From positions 23,690,586 to 23,754,585 of the forward strand of contig CM030707.1 of NCBI GenBank assembly GCA_017979445.1: a stretch of 64,000 nt of DNA, read 5' to 3'. This DNA comes from Akebia trifoliata (Eukaryota; Streptophyta; Magnoliopsida; Ranunculales; Lardizabalaceae). This document shows, piece after piece, positions 23,540 to 35,544 of the stretch; within the stretch, counting starts at the first letter, position 1, and each line of letters begins with the position of its first letter. Made by a program: the position numbers and the translations under genes. Under the pieces are notes generated by a model. The model made no database searches. It worked only from the letters and a program-made list of their open reading frames with translations, and was not told the origin of the DNA.

Positions 23540-24350
23540 GAAAAAGTTTGAGTCTCATTTATCGGACTCGAGTCTATTGTAGCCACGCTTCTCGGGCTAA
23601 GGAACTTGAACAATCCTGTTAATTCATTCTATGATTCAAAAAGTTGGAGTCTCATTTCTCGGACTCTGACTAAGGTTTACAAGAACTTCAACAATCTTAT
23701 TAAAATTAGAGTCTCGTTTCTCAGACTCGAACTAAGGTTTATAGGCACTTCAAAAAACCTATTCATTATATGATTCAAAAAAGTTGGAGTCTCGCTTCTC
23801 AGACTCGAACCTAGGTTTGTAGGCACTTCAAAAAGCCTACTCATTCTATGATTCAAAAAGTTGAAGTCTCGTTTTTCAGACTCGAACTTAGGTTTGTAGG
23901 CGCTTCAAAAAGCCTATTCATTCTATGATTCAAAAAGTTGGAGTCTTATTTCTCGGACTCGAACTTAGGTTTATAGGTACTTCAAAAAACCTATTCATTC
24001 TATGATTCAAAAAGTTGGAGTCTAGTTTCTCGGACTTGCACTTAGGTTTGTAGGCACTTCAAAAAGCCTATTCATTCTATGATTCAAAAAGTTGGAGTCT
24101 CGTTTCTCGGACTCGAACTTAGGTTTGTAGGCACTTCAAAAAGCCTATTCATTCTATGATTCAAAAAGTTGGAGTCTCGTTTCTCGGACTCGAACTTAGG
24201 TTTGTAGGCACTTCAAAAAGCCTATTCATTCTATGATTCAAAAAGTTGGAGTCTCGTTTCTCGGACTCGAACTTACTAAGCCATGTTTCTCGGACTTAGA
24301 TTTATAGAAATTTAAACAATCCTATTAATTCATTCTATGATTCAAAATCG
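23540..24350 (-). repeat. 77-bp tandem array in element B 3' region
   Basis: About ten copies. The period is exactly 77 in the centre (tgattcaaaaagttggagtc at 24080 and 24157). Each unit holds gagtctcgtttctcggactc, whose ends GAGTC/GACTC can pair, plus ggtttgtaggcacttc and aaaagcctattcattc. Central copies are nearly identical and outer ones diverged, the usual sign of recent expansion from the middle. It replaces the 33-bp array found at this place in A and C. Confidence 0.93.
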
Positions 24351-24974
24351 AGCTCAAAGTTTGAATGATCAGGCCTTTATTGGCTTATCATGCATTTGGA
24401 TTCATAATTATCATTGGGCTTCGCCGGACTTTTAAGCTTTTGTAAGATTATCTTTTTATCATGTGATTAAGAATAAAAACTTTGGAATTAACTGACTTTC
24501 AAAAATGCCCCTAGTTTCAAGGTTGGCTTTAATTGGAACTTGACTACAAGACTGATGGAAAATATGGACTCTGATGTATGATAGATAGAAGAACTGACAT
24601 TCCTTTAAATTTAAGACTCTTAAGGTTATCATATGTGCAATAAGAGATTGATTATTTTCTTTCGAATTTCTTATGAAAAATGCTTGAGCTGGACTTAAAA
24701 AATCTTTATAAATATTTAGAATAGAAGATCTTTCTCTTCAAAGTGGTTGATGGTTCTACATTTTCCATTAGCGAACACTTGAACAAGTAAACATACTCTT
24801 GAAGATCCTATAATGTTTAAGATGACTTCTGATTTTTTCGACTTCAACATTATCTTCGTCGGATGTGAGCTCTTGACTGAAAAACGAATATTGTGACTTG
24901 AATGGTTCTGTAGTTTTTGCACAAGCTTCCTTCTGAATTTTTCTTTTTGATGAGACTTTTCTTCACATTTGATG

Positions 24975-25165
24975 ATGTCCTAATTTTTGCCTAGATCGCC
25001 TCTTCAGGTTTTCAATCTAGCATGCTTTTTTTTTTTTTTTTCTGATGGTGCCTTGATTTTTGCCTAGGTCGCCTTTTCAGGTTTTCAACCTAGCAGTCTT
25101 TCCTTTTTATAGTTATAACCTAACTTTTGTCTAAGTCACCTTTTCGGATTTTCGACTTAGTAGGC
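24975..25165 (-). repeat. Degenerate about 51-60-bp repeats in element B 3' region
   Basis: Three units with tttttgcctagatcgcc / ttttgcctaggtcgcc followed by ttttcaggttttcaacctag, homologous to the arrays at 14035-14275 (A) and 47500-47770 (C). Confidence 0.7.
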
Positions 25166-25517
25166 TTCTTTTTTTCTTGATGATCTTGAATATTTAACTC
25201 AACAGCTTCTTAGTTCTCTACACCTTAACCGAATCAATTAGCATTCAGGAAGACTTAATAGGTGGGCTTAGAACATGGTTTAGAAAGAAAAGTAAAAGGC
25301 TCGACTTACCAAAATGCCCCTAGTCTAATAATCTATTTTTTTCGTCATTATTTTCTATAAATTCTTTTGACTCTTTTTTTCTAATGCCCCTAGTTTGGCA
25401 TTCTTTTCTTTTTTTCCTAATGCCCCTAATTTGGCATTCTATTCTTTTGAACCTTTTAATAGGGGATTTTCCTTTTGGATGACACTTTCCTTAAGAGAAT
25501 ACATTTTTTTTACATGA

Positions 25518-25555
25518 CCGGGCCTGAAGTAACTTCTCAGGTTGCCTACGTACCC
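25518..25555 (-). other. Conserved 3'-region block (element B copy)
   Basis: It matches the element A block at 14525-14565 base for base over about 36 positions and differs by one base in the C copy. It lies between the end of integrase and the repeat arrays. Confidence 0.6.
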
Positions 25556-25744
25556 CAAATATATTTTTTTCTTTTGGGATGAGGTCAAAACGTAGTTCTT
25601 ACTAAGATTCCCTCCCAAGGTTGGTTGGTATGATTTAGAATGAAACAGGCTATTTGATTTTTTTAGAGGCTGCAAGGGGCTAAAGAAGGTTTTCTTTTTC
25701 TTGGTAAGACAGGAACATGGTTCGACTAAAAAAGGCCTCATTTT

Positions 25745-26240
25745 GTGAAATACTACTCGATTTGGTCAAGGTTTTAGGAACTCGATATCTTGATTGCTCT
25801 ATCGAGTAAGATGTCTTTTGAGAATGAATATTCTTCAGTCTTTTTTTGTGAAATCGAGTATAATCGAATTTTCTGTGTTCGACTATTCAACTATTCTATA
25901 ACTCCAAGAAAATCTTTTATTTTCTTATGAATGAAAACTCTCCTCTTTTGAGTTATAAACATGGTAGATCCACTTGTAAGTCTTAGCATCTTTGTCGATG
26001 TTTTCAACTATATCACTTTTGACCGATAATCTTTGACTTTAAAATCACTCTTGACTTGATCTATATTTTTGTGTAATCCATCCATATATCCTTATGAGAC
26101 CATGCAAGAATATTGTTGAATTTCTCAAGTAAGTTTACGATTCTCTAATGTTCTCCTGAGGATAATGTATCACCAATTTGCACTTCTTGAGTGTACTCTT
26201 CAATTCCAATATTTATCAAATTTGATTAGTGAGCTTTAAG
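25745..26240 (-). pseudogene. Element B pol remnant (RT N-terminus joined near integrase C-terminus)
   Basis: At about 26235-26040 the minus strand reads TQEVQIGDTLSSGEH, RIVNLLEKFNNILAWSHKDI, matching the segment just before RT in C (IRIGVILSPDE, LRKFKNVFAWSYEDM). Near 25775-25745 it reads NLDQIE, matching the last residues of C's integrase (NLDQIKRYYI). Everything between, about 3 kb in C, is missing, with about 260 bases of unclear origin in the gap. This is the footprint of a large pol deletion. Confidence 0.7.
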
Positions 26241-26506
26241 TCATTTCTCATTTTAGATTTTATGTTCACATCATTATTGCACACAGGATAATGAAAAGCT
26301 TCTTTATTTATTGGAATTGAAAAGAACATAGACTGACAAACCTTACTAAAACCCAAAAATACAGATGACTAACTGAATTCAAAGACTGACGCAACTAAAG
26401 CTAAAAAAAAAACTAAGATGACATCATTATGAATGGAGGGACACAATTCTAGAGTCTATGCTATTTCAGTTATCTTCGATGAATGACTTGAACTTGCCTG
26501 CTTTTA

Positions 26507-28027
26507 CTATCTCTTCATATTCCTGTCATATGCGGGACAACCCATTGCTTCAATAATTTCTCTGTTCTTCAGTCCTGTCACTGCCTTAGGGTAGTTGTGC
26601 TCATTTTGGTAAGGAGCAAATGCACTATTAAGACCCATTGGGTGAATGAAGGAAACTGGGTTAATTGATTCGGGTTTAGATATGGATATTAGGTTCAGAG
26701 TAGGAGGGGATTGATTTTGAAAAGTAGGCAAAGGGTTAGTCTTAACATTGGGAGTAGTAGGAGTGGGTATGGTGACTTTTCCTTACTCAATAAGGTCTTG
26801 GATAGCATGTCGGAGAGTAATACACCTGTCAAGAACATGACCAGGCATCTGATGGAATTCACAGAATTGCCCATTATTCATATTTGGGGGAAGAGGATTA
26901 GGCAAAGGCTTAGGTTGTAAAGGTGTTAGCAATCCCCTTTTCATCAATTTTTGATAAGCAACACTAAGGGACATTTCAATATTGGCAAACTGTCTTCTAG
27001 GCTTAACTTGTGAAGGCTGAGTAGCTTGAGGAGATAGTGCGAAGGAGGTGTTGGCCACTTGTAAGGAATTGACATTATGTTTGAAATGTTTGGGTTTTGA
27101 CTCAGACGAGTTACCAAAAAGTCCCGAAGAAAAGGCATCTTCAACTTGATTTCCAGCTTCAAGGAAGGATTGAAAAGTATGAAGGTACTGAGACATCAAG
27201 TACTTGGCATAATTTGGAGTGAGATTCCTAAGAATAATCTTGACTTGTTCATTCTCTTGAGGTCGGTCCCACAATTGAGCGGCTTTAGCTCTCCATCGAG
27301 CAATGAACTCAGTGAAAGTTTCCCCAGGTTTCTGTTTAGTAGTTTCTAAATCTCTTCTTGTGAGTTCAATATCCGTGTTGGATGAATATCGACCAATAAA
27401 ATATTTCATTAATTCATGCCATGTTCTTACCCGAGATGAATCCAATGACATTAACCAGCGTAGGGCAGGACCTGTAAGGGTTCTTTGAAAAAGTTGTGCC
27501 ATCTGTTCTTCACTCAAACGCTGAGATTGCATGATGCCGACATATACTTTTAAGTGAGTCCTAGGGCATCCAATACCTTCAAACTTCTCTATATCTGGCA
27601 TTGTGAACTTCTCTGGCGGACGGACCGTGGGAAACAAGATCATTGTCCCTAATCCAAGAGTAAGATCGTCAGGGTCTTTAATATTCTTCAAAGCAGTTTC
27701 AACCTGAGTTATTCGATGAGCTAGGACAAGGTCGACGTGTAACTGATCATCTTCTTGGTTTTCAGCGAGGTCAAACACATCCTGAGGTTCTATAGCTTTA
27801 TCTTTTCCCTTTTCAATTTTCAGAGATTCAATTTGTGTTTGTACAGAAGCAATAATCTGTGCTTGAAAAGATTCTAAAATCTGACGGAGTGCAGCTTCAT
27901 CCATGGTACTCGTTTCTTCTCGTGGTAAAGACTGACTACTTGGCAATGGTACTCTGGAAAGACAACTATTTTCACGGACCCAAAGTGGTACAGATGGAGG
28001 TTTAGAACGTTTAGGACCAATTATCAC
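26507..28027 (-). CDS. Element B gag
   Basis: The uninterrupted part (28027-26783) encodes 414 residues. The likely start is the internal ATG at 27904 (MDEAALRQILESFQ), equivalent to the gag start in A and C. Gag core: GCPRTHLKVYVGIM, LFQRTLTGPALRWLMSLDSS, LTRRDLETTKQKPGETF, FIARWRAKAAQLWDRP, IILRNLTPNYAK. Near the end a C-x2-H...H...C motif (CEFHQMPGHVLDRC) resembles a zinc-binding site. One stop follows DLIE at about 26780, after which the frame stays open to 26507, so the ancestral protein was longer. Gag differs clearly from that of A and C although LTRs and leader are alike. This is the best preserved coding region in the window. Confidence 0.85.
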
Positions 28028-31000
28028 CTGATTGGAAGTAAACCAAGGTTAACCATTGACTCTAAAGATTTGACTCTTAACCACATGATTAAAGTTTCGA
28101 TATAGAATAGCCCAAGTCCAGTGGAAAATATCGAATCCAAATGCACTATAAGTCTATAGTGACCAAGAAAGTGAGAAAGGTTAGACGCGGGTCTACCCCT
28201 GATTGGGATTGAACCTTTGATCAGACAAATTAATTTGATTCTAAGATCGAATCTTTCTATACAAAGTGGTCTGGATCTTTAAAAGTGAAACCAATTAGTC
28301 CAACTGATTTGGTATTGATCAGTTTCATCCATTTGTCAATTGGGCCAACTGGTTTAAGTGGTTCAAATTAATCGATACATTTCACCGATTGGGTCAGACA
28401 GATATTGCGGGTTCTGTTTGATTATTCTGGATCGGTCTGCCCACTTACCTGTTGGTTGGATTGCATAAAGCAACCCGGGAACACCCATAGTCAGTTCGAG
28501 TCGTGACCTATAGGAAAGTTTCTAGACTCTAAGCTTACTACGTGCAATGGATTTTATCTGGCCACCCTTGCCAAAATACACCTATATACCTCTCGATACG
28601 TGGTGACTTGGTTTGATATACCGTATAGGTGATAATCTAAAACCTCAACTCATTTCTCTGAAGTCAAAAACAGCCAGTTTGATCTCCAGTTGAGAGGTGG
28701 CGCACGATGCTAAGCAAGGGCCCACTTAAATACCTCTCGTCTAGAATAGACGTAGTCTATCCCCCTCGTACAGTAGGGTACAGCGGGGCAAGATCTTTCT
28801 TAGGCACCGATTTTGACTAAGAAGTGCAATTGATATACTTAGATTATCTTTTATATACCTATGGGTACGAGTCAAGAGTTGTAGCTTTCATAAATGATTT
28901 GACATCCCACGAGGAGACCGACCACGTACTAGTACTACGTTGGCAATCGGGACATGTGACTGTGTGACTCACAATAGGTCAAAGGCTCAGGTCGCTCCAG
29001 CCTGGGTGCATCAATATACCTCTCAGAATCACCTGATCAGACGGTATTGATGCCCCAGTTTGATATACCCTAAGGTACGTGACTAGAGTTGTGGTTTTCA
29101 TGATTGACGTCGCATCTCCGAAGAGACCGGGCCACGCATTAATGCCACGTTGGCTATATGGGACGTGTAAGTGCGCAAAATAGTAAATGTGCACGTGGTG
29201 TGTGCAAAATAGGGTGGGGTGTGCCCGGGTCCTTTTTCAGATAAATGGGCCCGTGGGTCCAATTAAACCATACAAGCAAATGTATACATTAATCAAGTAA
29301 GATCAAAACATATCAATATGGTTCAATTCAAAATTAAAACATGCACATCTCCTGCATACATAAATCATGGAAAATCAATAATTGAACATAGCATATGATA
29401 ATTAATCAGATAATTGATCAGATCCAATCACTGCAATAGGCACACCTTTTTTTTATATTTTTTTATGATCCAATCAAGGATTATTTATGGGTGACCCCAA
29501 AATAAATCGAGATTTCAATCAATATCAAATAGAATGATATTTGGAGGTAGGGATTTCTTTATTAAAAAAACTTATTATTTTATTTTATTTTTATTTTTAT
29601 TTTTAGAAAAAAAAATTCTCTTTTATTTCAAAGAAATTGATTTTTTTTAACACAAACTTTATTTATTTATTCATTTATTTTTTTAAAACAAAACTATTAC
29701 CAATGAAGAACATGGCCCAAAAAAAATATATATACTATCACACACCAACTCGCACGTTACGATTTGATTTTATAAGGTTAGAAGCAATTTGTGCTGCCGA
29801 GAGAGAGATAGAGAAAAAGAAAAAGAAGAAAAAATTATGTAGTATCAGATTGTCCACAGGACCCATCCAAGTAACCAAGCAATTTCCCAATGCTACAAAA
29901 TCCGCGTTATTACTGATATTATTATTTTTTTAACTTGCCGATTCAAGATTCATAAGTTATGATATCATCTTCAACCATCCAGATCTGATCATATCCAACA
30001 GTCCCAGATGAAACACGAAGGCAATCAACTTCTTTGCCATTCTTCTTTTTGCTTAACAGCACATGCTCTTTGTTGTTTTAGTTTCACTTTTCTTTATCGA
30101 GATGGTCGTAGGTTCGCAATAAGAAGTTGAAACTAAGATTCTCTTTGCTTGTATAAGAAAAATGATCCAATCCATAAAAGGAGTAGTTAGAAATCATTCT
30201 GTCTCTAATATTTATGTGATGCTCAAACAAATATGAATTCTACTGAAACAGTATAGATGTTATTGAACCGAGATCCATCATACGAGGTAAAGAGGAAAAA
30301 TAAAAATAAAGAGAAAGAGAATACAGCTCACATGGGTTCTAATGCCGGAATCAACCGAGAATTTCGTATTGTTAGAGACAACAGAGTCAATCAAAAGGTG
30401 AATAGGCAAATAAGGCCAACATCATTTCAATCTGTTCTAGTTATTGGAATGAGCCCAACGACGATTCTATTGGCTCAAGAGCATTTAAGTCTTAGAAGCT
30501 CAGAGGTATAGAAGTCATTCAAAGCTTTAAACAAGCCCTCTGACTCAGGCTCTAGACATGGTCAAGAGAAAAAGATGTTTGACGAGATGAGGGTGAAAGT
30601 CCCAAGTTCAGATTCTCAAAGCCAAAAAATCAAACCCCTCTCCTCCATATTCTTCTTCTTTATCGTCCAATAGTTCTGTAGTTGGGGTGTATTCCTCATT
30701 ATCAGACCCAGTCCATGTTCCTCCTTCCGATTCTTCTATTTTTCTTCTCTTCCTTCTCTGGATTTAATTTGAAAATGCTTGAAGTAGGTCGAAAACCATT
30801 GCTGATGCTCAGTTTGCTTCGATTCCACACAGAGAGAATAACAGACCGAGAGAGAGAGTGGAGGAGACGTTGCTGTCTCCTCTTTTGTTTCTTTTTTCTC
30901 AATTGAGAAGAAGATAAAAGAAAACAAAACACGAAATTTTCTAATGGCACACCACTCATCCCATTAAATACATTAAGTGTTCGGTGATTAAAATCAGTTT

Positions 31001-31592
31001 TTTATTAGGGGCACACCCACATTTAACAGAACCTTAAAAACCAGCTTTTTATTGGGTTTTTTCCTTGCTGCCAATGGACAGCATGTTAAAAAAAATTTAT
31101 TTTTTTTAATTCTTTTTCTTTAAAAAAAAAAAACTAAATAGAAAATGTTGTTGAAGGGTACATCGCACATCGGCCATCAAATACAAACTTTGTTATTCCT
31201 AACAACAATTATTTTATGAATATTTTTTTTAAAAGCAAAATGGTCAAATACCAAATCAAGCACACACCTAAATTTTTAATCGAAATATATTCACGTGCGT
31301 AAAAAAAATCATGGTCCAAAAACCATTATCTCATCCTCAATAAGATTATTCCTTTGAAATCTCTCATTATTTAGGGTCATTCCGAATGACTTTCGATTGA
31401 ACCATAAAAAAAATGATAATATGAAAAAGTAGAATATCCATAATCCAAAAACACAATCAATAATTGAATGAAAAAAAGAAGGATAAAAACAAAATAAAAT
31501 AAACAGGCAAACTAATAACTAGAAATAAAAACAGTCCAGGTAGTTTTAGCAATGATCCCATACTTGGGATTTTTCAAGTTTGATCCTCAATG
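28028..31592 (-). other. Element B 5' leader
   Basis: About 3.5 kb between PBS and gag, with no gene I can support. It keeps the family's leader architecture: inverted repeat arms at 31352-31406 and 29464-29520, a palindrome-like CTGTCCATTGGCAG (31068-31081, minus) and a duplicated module (about 28480-29240). Compared with C, the region that should hold ORF1 is absent. Reading frames at 29637-29933, 30257-30511 and 30682-30959 are not conserved in A or C. Confidence 0.7.
28480..29240 (-). repeat. Duplicated leader module, element B
   Basis: Two diverged direct copies about 210 bp apart share tacgttggcaatcggg (about 28936) / cacgttggctatatggg (about 29146), agtactacg/aatgccacg, and ggttttcatgattg / agctttcataaatg. 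The same pair exists in A (52700-53480) and C (37700-38450). Confidence 0.75.
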
Positions 31593-31611
31593 TTCCCCAG
31601 TGGAGTCGCCA
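31593..31611 (-). promoter_or_regulatory. Element B primer binding site
   Basis: The minus strand reads TGGCGACTCCACTGGGGAA, one base after the 5' LTR. The TGGCGACTC start is the type described for Ogre elements primed by tRNA-Arg (recalled, not searched). Confidence 0.8.
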
Positions 31612-31612
31612 C

Positions 31613-33305
31613 TGAAAGCGCTCTCGATCCGCAGGGTGCGCGGATCCGCTTTTGATCCTTGAGGTTTAGGAGTCGCCACCTAGTTATTACGGTCTAGGAA
31701 CCAATCAATGACTCAGAATGGATAAATCAACTAATCTACTAGAATAGATAAGGGTCCGGGGATCACGTTACGGGGTTGGAAGGTGTTAGGCACCAACCCC
31801 GCCCGGCCAATGCCGGTCTCTACTTATCCCAACTAAATTACATCGCTAAAAGACCTAGATAATAAAAAAAATAAGAAATTATACCTTTTCGAAGATAACT
31901 TTATCATTCCCTCAGATCTGACAGAGTAACTTCTTGTTCAGTATTCTTTGCTTCGGTCTGTTTCCGGATCTGATTTCTGATCTCCGAGGCGAGGTATCCC
32001 TTCTTTAGATCTGAATTCTTCGGATTTGTTTATGGATTTTGGAGTGTTTTTAAAGGGCTTCTAGGTATTTTTAGGCTAAAATCGAAGTATGTGTGTTAAG
32101 TAAGGAGTTGGGACTCCAAAACTAAGGTTTATGGGAGGCTAGGGAGGCTTTTTGACCTACTTCTCTTAGGATTTATCATTTGATACGAAAATAGGGTGTG
32201 AGGACCACTATTTATAGATTTTTTTAAGGGCTGATTTAGATAGAATTAGTGTTTAATTAGAGTTCTTTTAGTTAGAATTGTGTTTTAGTTAGAATTGTTT
32301 TAGGTAGAGTTATGTTTTAATTAGAATTGTTTTAGGTAGAATTGTGTTGTAATTAGAACTCTATTAGATAGATTTATTATTTAATTAGAACTCTATTAGG
32401 GTTTTGACTTTTGGTCTTATTTGATTGACTTTTAATATTTTGACTTTAGTCTTACTTGATTGACTTTTAATATCTTGACTTTAGTCTTGTTTAATTGATT
32501 TTAATTTTGACTTTAGTCTTACTTGCTTGATTGAATTTAATTTTTTGAGAACCCCTCTCTATTATATCTTGAATTCTTTGGACCCCCAAATGGAGGGGTC
32601 CTTAAAGAAATATCTTGCGAACCATCAACAATTTTACTTGGGAGCCCGATTGATCGATTTTTTTAATTCAAAATTTTAAATTAATTTCATTAATGTTTCA
32701 CTTTAATTATTTAATGTTTTATTTATTAATTTTGAAGTTTTTAATTATGAAAATTGTGAAATTACTGTTTTACCCCCGGAGATGACTTTTCACGTTTTAA
32801 GTTGATTTTTAAAGTTCTAGGATGTTTTAGAATCGATTTTTCGTAAGGAATTCAATGGAAATATTAGTTTGTGTCATTTATAACAAATTTTGTGTGGAAT
32901 GATCGTGAACTTTATGAGGGGCATTTTCATAATTTTGTCAAATTCTGTTAAAATTGGCGAAATGATTTGTTTGGTTTCGATTTGTTGTTTTATGTGTTTG
33001 AATGGGTTTTTCTAACCGTAATATAGGCTCTAAGGATATTTTGATGTTAGGGGTATTTTGGTAATTTGGTCATTTTTTATTGATTTTTATCGTGAAACTT
33101 CTTTTTTCTGTAAAATGATGATTTCTATTTTTCTAGAGTCGTATTTTCCTAGCATAGCGTGATTTCTACAGTTTTGTCAGTTCGAGATACCTCACTGGAT
33201 TTCTGAAACATTTCTGGTAACGAAATAAACATCCATCATTGGGAATCCTTGCGATCGGGTTGACGAGTTTATTAATCAGGCGAGTGCAAAAATGGGGTGT
33301 CTACA
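31613..33305 (-). repeat. Element B 5' LTR
   Basis: 1693 bp with the same termini as the 3' copy. A TATA box CTATAAATAG lies on the minus strand at 32217-32208. At least six TTGACT motifs lie at 32402-32515. The terminal hairpin arms are at 31772-31779 and 31793-31800. Transcription would run leftward into the leader. Confidence 0.92.
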
Positions 33306-33570
33306 CTCTGCTTATTGACTTGGTATTGTAGCTCGTTTTAGCCAACTGGACTTACGACTACAACTAAGAGGTGGACGCTTGAGTTTGGGCGCAATGATAA
33401 TCATAGACAGCTCATTAAAAATAAATTTAATCAATTTCAATGTTACCCCCTTGATAATATTTTTAAAGAATCATTTTATTGTGGTTTGTACACCAATCCA
33501 TTAATTAATCCATTCACGCAATGAACATTCAAAAGGGAAATAAATGTTTATTCAAAAGAAAATTACTTTA
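33306..33570 (-). other. Element A spacer between ORF1 and gag
   Basis: A short piece of A caught between insertions B and C. It matches C at about 40033-40342 (including the accaagtcaa region just upstream of gag) and has no reading frame. The first five bases (33306-33310) are B's right target duplication. Confidence 0.75.
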
Positions 33571-33846
33571 TTAAAAATTGTTGACAAAGAAAACATTCTC
33601 ATTAAAACATCTTAAACTATTTTTTTTACATAGACGCTTGGCTTTGTCTTGATGGTCATCAGGACTGTTATCAGGCTTGATCATCTTGGCTCTAACAACT
33701 GGTTCTTTGAATTCTACTGATCCATCTGGATACCCTAAGGTACATTTGTTCCAAGCCTTCTCAATGAGATGCACTAACTTTTCAATCAATGGCTCGGGAG
33801 GAAAGGAAGCTTTGGGTTGAGGCAAAGAGAACTCTGTAAGTACATC
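33571..33846 (-). pseudogene. Element A ORF1, C-terminal part
   Basis: The minus strand reads DVLTEFSLPQPKASFPPEPL, then LVHLIEKAWNKCTLGYPDGS and NSPDDHQDKAKRLCKKNS, the same end as ORF1 of C. It is cut off from its N-terminal part (51368-52217) by insertion of C, whose target duplication is at 33842-33846. This copy has Leu where C has a premature stop, so it shows the true length of the family's ORF1. Confidence 0.85.
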
Positions 33847-34629
33847 TGTAGACACCTCATTTTTGCACTCGCCTGATTAATCAACTCGTCAACCCGATCG
33901 CAATGATTCCCAATGATGGATGTTATTTCCATTGTTTTATTTTGTTACCAGAAATGTTTCAGAAATCTGGATGAGGTATCTCGAACTGACAAAACCTTAG
34001 AAACCACGCTACGCTAGGAAAATACAACTCCAGAAACATAAAAATCATCATCTTGCAAACCCAAAAAGAAGCTTCACGATAAAAATCACTAAAAATTGAT
34101 CAAATTACCAAAATACCCCTAACATCAAAACAATCCTAGAGCCTACGTTACGATTAGGAAAATCCTTTTGAACACATAAAATAACAAATCGAAACCAAAT
34201 AAATCATTTCGCCAATTTTCACAGAATTTGACCAAATTACGAAAATGCCCCTCATAAAGTTCACAACCATTTCACACAAAAATTTCATAAATAACAAAAA
34301 CTAATATTTCCATTGAATTCCTTATGAAAAATCGATTCTAAAACATTCTAGAACATTAAAAATCGACTTAAAACGTGAAAAGTCCTCTCCGGGGGTAAAA
34401 CGATAATTTCAAAATTTTCATAATTAAAAATTTCGAAATTAATAAATAAAACATTAAATAATTAAAGTGAAACATTAATGAAATTAATTTAAAATTTTGA
34501 ATTAAAGAAATCGATCAATTGGGCTTTCAAGTAAAATTGTTGAGGGTTCGTGAGATATTTCTTTAAGGACCCCTCCATTTGGGGGTCCAAAGAATTAAAG
34601 ATATAATAAAGGGGGGTTCTCCAAAAATT

Positions 34630-34797
34630 TAAAGTCAATCAAGCAAGACTAAGGTCAAGGTATTAAAGTCAATCAAGTGAGACTAAAATCAAAATTAAAG
34701 TCAATTAAGCATGACTGAAATCAATATATTAAAAGTCAATCAATTAAGACTAAAGTCAAAATATTAAAAGTCAATCAAATAAGACCAAAAGTCAAAA
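34630..34797 (+). promoter_or_regulatory. Array of W-box-like motifs in U3
   Basis: AGTCAA occurs seven times and GGTCAA once in about 165 bases, all in the same orientation (TTGAC(T/C) on the other strand), in imperfect units of about 34 bp with gtcaatcaa...gactaaagtcaa. TTGAC(C/T) is the binding core of plant WRKY factors. The array ends about 155 bp before the TATA box and is found in every LTR of A, B and C. Confidence 0.65.
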
Positions 34798-34951
34798 TCA
34801 TAATAGAATTCTAATTAAATAATAACTCTATCTAATAGAGTTCTAACTAAAAAATAATTCTAATTAAAACACAATTCTAACTAAAACACAACTCTAACTA
34901 AAAGAACTCTAATTAAATACTAACTCTATCCAAATCAACCCTTAAAAAATT

Positions 34952-34961
34952 CTATAAATAG
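34952..34961 (+). promoter_or_regulatory. TATA box of element C 5' LTR
   Basis: CTATAAATAG, a strong plant TATA box, also at 50757-50766 in the 3' LTR and at equivalent places in A and B. RNA would start roughly 30 bases downstream. Confidence 0.75.
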
Positions 34962-35544
34962 AGGTGCTCACACCCTATTTTCGTATCAAATCATAAATCC
35001 TAAGAGAAGTAGGTCTAAAAGCCCCCCTAGCCTCCCATAAACCCTAGTTTTGGAGCCCCAACTCTTTACCTAACATCCCTCCTTCGATTTTAGCCTAAAG
35101 AATACCTAAAAGCCCTCCAAAAACGTTTCAAAATCCATAATAAACTCGAAGAGTCCAGATCCAAAAATAAGGAGATACCTTGTCTCGGAGATCCGAAATC
35201 AAATCTGGAGACAAAACGAAGCAAGGGAGTACGGTACAAGGAGCTATTTTTGTCAGATTTGAGGGAACAAAGTCTTTGCTATCGGAAAGGTATAACTTTT
35301 TTTTATTTATTTTTATCTAGGTTTTTAGCAATGTAATTTATTTGAGAAGTTAGTAGAGACCGGTGCCTAACACCTTCCAACCCTGTAAAATGATCCCCGA
35401 ATTCAGTTTTTTCTGTTTTAGATTAATCCTTTATCTATTTAGAGTCATTGAACGGTTCCTAGACCGTAATAACTAGGTGGCGACTCTCAAACCTCAAGGG
35501 TCAAAAGCGGATCCGCGCACCCCGTGGATCGAGGGCGCTTTCAG

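Larger units (their letters stand above)
21345..33305 (-). mobile_element. Element B: gag-only non-autonomous Ogre-like retrotransposon
   Basis: LTRs are at 21345-23083 and 31613-33305. The flanks carry a perfect 5-bp duplication, ctctg (21340-21344 and 33306-33310), and PBS and polypurine tract are in place. Inside are a 3.5-kb leader, gag, and a 3' region with a 77-bp array. ORF1, protease, RT core, both RNases H and integrase are missing; only an RT N-terminal remnant and the last codons of integrase remain, so it arose by internal deletion. It would need enzymes from a relative such as A or C. Its LTRs differ at about 3-4 of 135 bases in one hand-compared block, so it is much younger than A. 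Confidence 0.93.
33847..35543 (+). repeat. Element C 5' LTR
   Basis: TGTAGACACCTC...GGGCGCTTTCA, 1697 bp. U3 holds the W-box-like array (34630-34797) and a second AT-rich array of aattctaattaaaacac-type units (about 34800-34925). It then has the TATA box, a conserved segment with taaaccctagttttggag, and the end actaggtggcgactctc. Compared with the 3' LTR it lacks about 20 bp near 35362, including the left arm of the terminal hairpin. Confidence 0.93.

Noticed and set aside
23540..24350. CRISPR-like array
   Set aside because: The repeats are contiguous 77-bp tandem units without unique spacers, in a plant retrotransposon.
30682..30959. Possible gene in element B's leader
   Set aside because: Frames on both strands, not conserved in leaders of A or C, rich in simple sequence.
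33571..33855. Independent host gene encoding a 94-residue protein
   Set aside because: It is the C-terminal end of element A's ORF1, homologous to 39780-40032 of C, and its apparent start codon lies in the inserted LTR of C.
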